64,000 nucleotides of DNA from Gymnorhina tibicen. Taxonomy: Eukaryota; Chordata; Aves; Passeriformes; Artamidae. The notes beneath the pieces are model-generated. The model saw only the letters and a list, made by a program, of their open reading frames with translations. It had not been told where the DNA came from and did not search any database. Below are positions 62,101 through 64,000 of this stretch, piece after piece (position 1 is the stretch's first letter; every line of letters starts with the position of its first letter). Position numbers and translations under genes: made by a program. The DNA lies in NCBI GenBank assembly GCA_013399875.1, contig VXAZ01004636.1, forward strand, positions 2,364,596 to 2,428,595. The letters are read 5' to 3'.

Positions 62101-64000
62101 GATGGATCAGACTGAAGTTGCAGAGCACTTTTTTCATGGAAAAGCACTGACTATTAGAATTTTGCTTTAGTCCTCTGGTTTATAACATGTAGCAAAAATG
62201 ATGGATTGGTGATTCTTCTGACTTGGCAAAATTAGGGCTGCTCCCTGGAAAATGCAGCAAGAGAGCCTCAGAGGCTGCTCTGGGTATGCTTACGGATTTG
62301 TGCTCCAAAAAGAAGTGCGTGCCTTTGCAAGGAAAGGAGAAACAAAGGACTTGCAAGCCAAGATCAGAATAAAAAATGATATCTAAAAGGTGCCATACAT
62401 GACCTGTTTTTCAATTCTCTGCTAAGGGCAATGTAGCTGCATGGTATGTAATTTCTAATGATTTTCCTTGTATCAGGCTAAAACATTCCCTTCATTTTTC
62501 CCTCTAAGGACCGAACTGTAAGGGTTCTTGTGATTCAAGCAAGGACAGATATATATGTAGCAGCAGCAGCTACTGGATCTACGTGCCGGTCCGAGCTGCT
62601 TCCCTTCTTGCCTGTCGTGGTGTGTGGTGTCAAAGGTGTTCAAGTTGCTAATTGTTAATTTAAGACCTAAATGAAAGGATAGATGACAACATTTGTATGT
62701 CCATAGCTAGAGTTTGTGTATCCCCTGTGCAAGGTGTATGGCAGTGTTTTCAAGCTTAGATTTTTGTCAGTTCTGATGGTTTTGTGTTTGTTTTGGTGCA
62801 TGGATAAGTGCTTAAATTAGTTTTCATCTTTTCTCTGAGATACAGTTGTGCATTTTTATAATAATTTATAACTGATTGTTATAAGTTATATATTATACAA
62901 CTGAAGTGTTGGAGGAAATCATTCAGGCATGGGTTTTTAATGAAATAAGATCTAACAACACTGTTCACTATTGCAATTCATTTGCCTAGAAAATCCGACC
63001 AAGTTTTTTCCTTAAATAAGCAGGTAAGCTCTCTTTCCCTTCCCCAGTTTTCACAAATTTTGACGCTGTATCCGCTGACAAAGTGAGTAGGTGGGGTTAG
63101 GAAAAGCATTTCTGCCAGGTGGATTTTTTGTCATTATCTATGATGTGTGTATGTACATGTGGATCCTGTAATTTTTCTGCTGTCTGGGCTCTCATTAAGT
63201 TCGTTCTGCTGCAGAGCTTCAAGTTTGATTTGTACTTTTCACCAAGTTGTCTCTGGGATAGCCTTTCATCCCATTGATTTGCTGTGATATTTTTATGCTA
63301 ACTAGCAAAAGGAGATGTTTAAGGAGAAATATTTTAAGAATTGTTAATGTGCTTTTCATCTTCTGGACACAAACTGGTACAGCAAAGGGGAGAAAAGTCA
63401 GCATAATGTGACCAGCCATCTCTGTAAGTTGTCGATGGAGCAGAGTTTGAGAACATCTGGACTGTGAAACGCACCTCTTGAACTTTCATTGATTGGTTCC
63501 TTGGGCTGTCAGCCAGGAAGTGTATTTTTAGATACCTGCAGCAAATCTTATTGCATGTGAGAGAATGCCAGATCCATAGTTTGTCAGCTGCTGTTTGTCA
63601 GTAAGTAGGGAAAATGGATTTGTGTTTAAGTTAAATAGTTCATTTGGTGCTGCATTGCAGACTGCAGTTTGTACAGCTGTACCTGAGTTAGCTTTAAACT
63701 GGGCAGCCTGGCAACTAGTCCCAAAGTCCAGCACGAGCTGTGGTAATCCTGAGTGCTAATCCAGAGACGAAAACTATTGGCCTGGAAAAGCAATCTTTTC
63801 TTTCACTTGGCCATGGCCTCTGAAAGCAGAGATAGGAAAAATGTGTGTGTGTTTAGTTTTTATGGCTCACCATATATTTTTTTACCAGAACAAAGGGAGG
63901 CATAGTAATTTAATGGAAAATGAATGGGTTGACCCCTTATATGAGTGAAATGTGATGAAATGCTACAGTTACATAGCACACTAGAGTACAGCTATTCCTT
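51444..64000. other. Gene-poor region, probably intronic to a plus-strand gene
   Basis: No exon was recognised on either strand. By human gene order this should be the start of TMEM266, whose first intron is long, but no TMEM266 coding sequence was identified. It holds a 30-base T run at 56098-56127 and an unexplained minus-strand open frame at 59247-59549. Other open frames (52962-53312, 56303-56659, 61593-61907) show no clear domain. No CR1 copy was recognised. Confidence 0.5.
56098..56127 (+). repeat. Homopolymer run of 30 T
   Basis: An uninterrupted poly(T) of 30 bases. It could be the poly(A) tail of a minus-strand retroposed sequence, but no target-site duplication or homologous body was recognised. 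Its length is prone to sequencing error. Confidence 0.9.

Noticed and set aside
1..64000. CRISPR arrays, operons, integrons, phage or other prokaryotic systems, and tRNA or rRNA genes
   Set aside because: None seen. The window is vertebrate nuclear DNA with spliced genes.

Overview
This window is vertebrate nuclear DNA, almost certainly from a bird and probably a galliform. It has spliced genes with GT/AG introns, CpG-island promoters, an avian CR1 retrotransposon fragment, and the gene order UBE2Q2 - FBXO22 - NRG4 known from human 15q24. The species cannot be fixed from the sequence alone. Most long open frames here are chance, so genes were rebuilt exon by exon from splice sites, reading phase and known protein families.

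Layout. (1) 1-16165, plus strand: the 3' half of UBE2Q2, eight coding exons giving the whole catalytic UBC part (179 residues). The 5' exons lie left of the window. The 3' UTR has three AATAAA signals. (2) 16000-22300, plus strand: complete FBXO22, seven coding exons and 393 residues, starting in a CpG island. Its start codon is only about 200 bp from the last UBE2Q2 poly(A) signal. An antisense CR1 copy lies between the FBXO22 stop codon and the best poly(A) signal. (3) 29682-45456, minus strand: NRG4, four exons carrying a three-codon start exon, the EGF domain, the transmembrane segment and the cytoplasmic tail. It is convergent with FBXO22. Its last codons are uncertain. (4) 50390-51443: a second CpG island, interrupted by a 779-base assembly gap and flanked by four TAATCC motifs. 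It is probably the promoter of NRG4 (leftward), of the next gene to the right (TMEM266 by synteny), or of both. (5) 51444-64000: no exon recognised, probably intronic.

Functionally, UBE2Q2 is a ubiquitin-conjugating enzyme and FBXO22 is a substrate receptor of an SCF ubiquitin ligase, so two ubiquitin-pathway genes sit in tandem. NRG4 is an EGF-family ligand for ErbB4. No new multi-gene system was found. The points most worth checking are the tight UBE2Q2/FBXO22 junction with a G-quadruplex motif, the TAATCC cluster, a phase-compatible orphan exon in a UBE2Q2 intron, the NRG4 3' end, and an exon-like block downstream of FBXO22.
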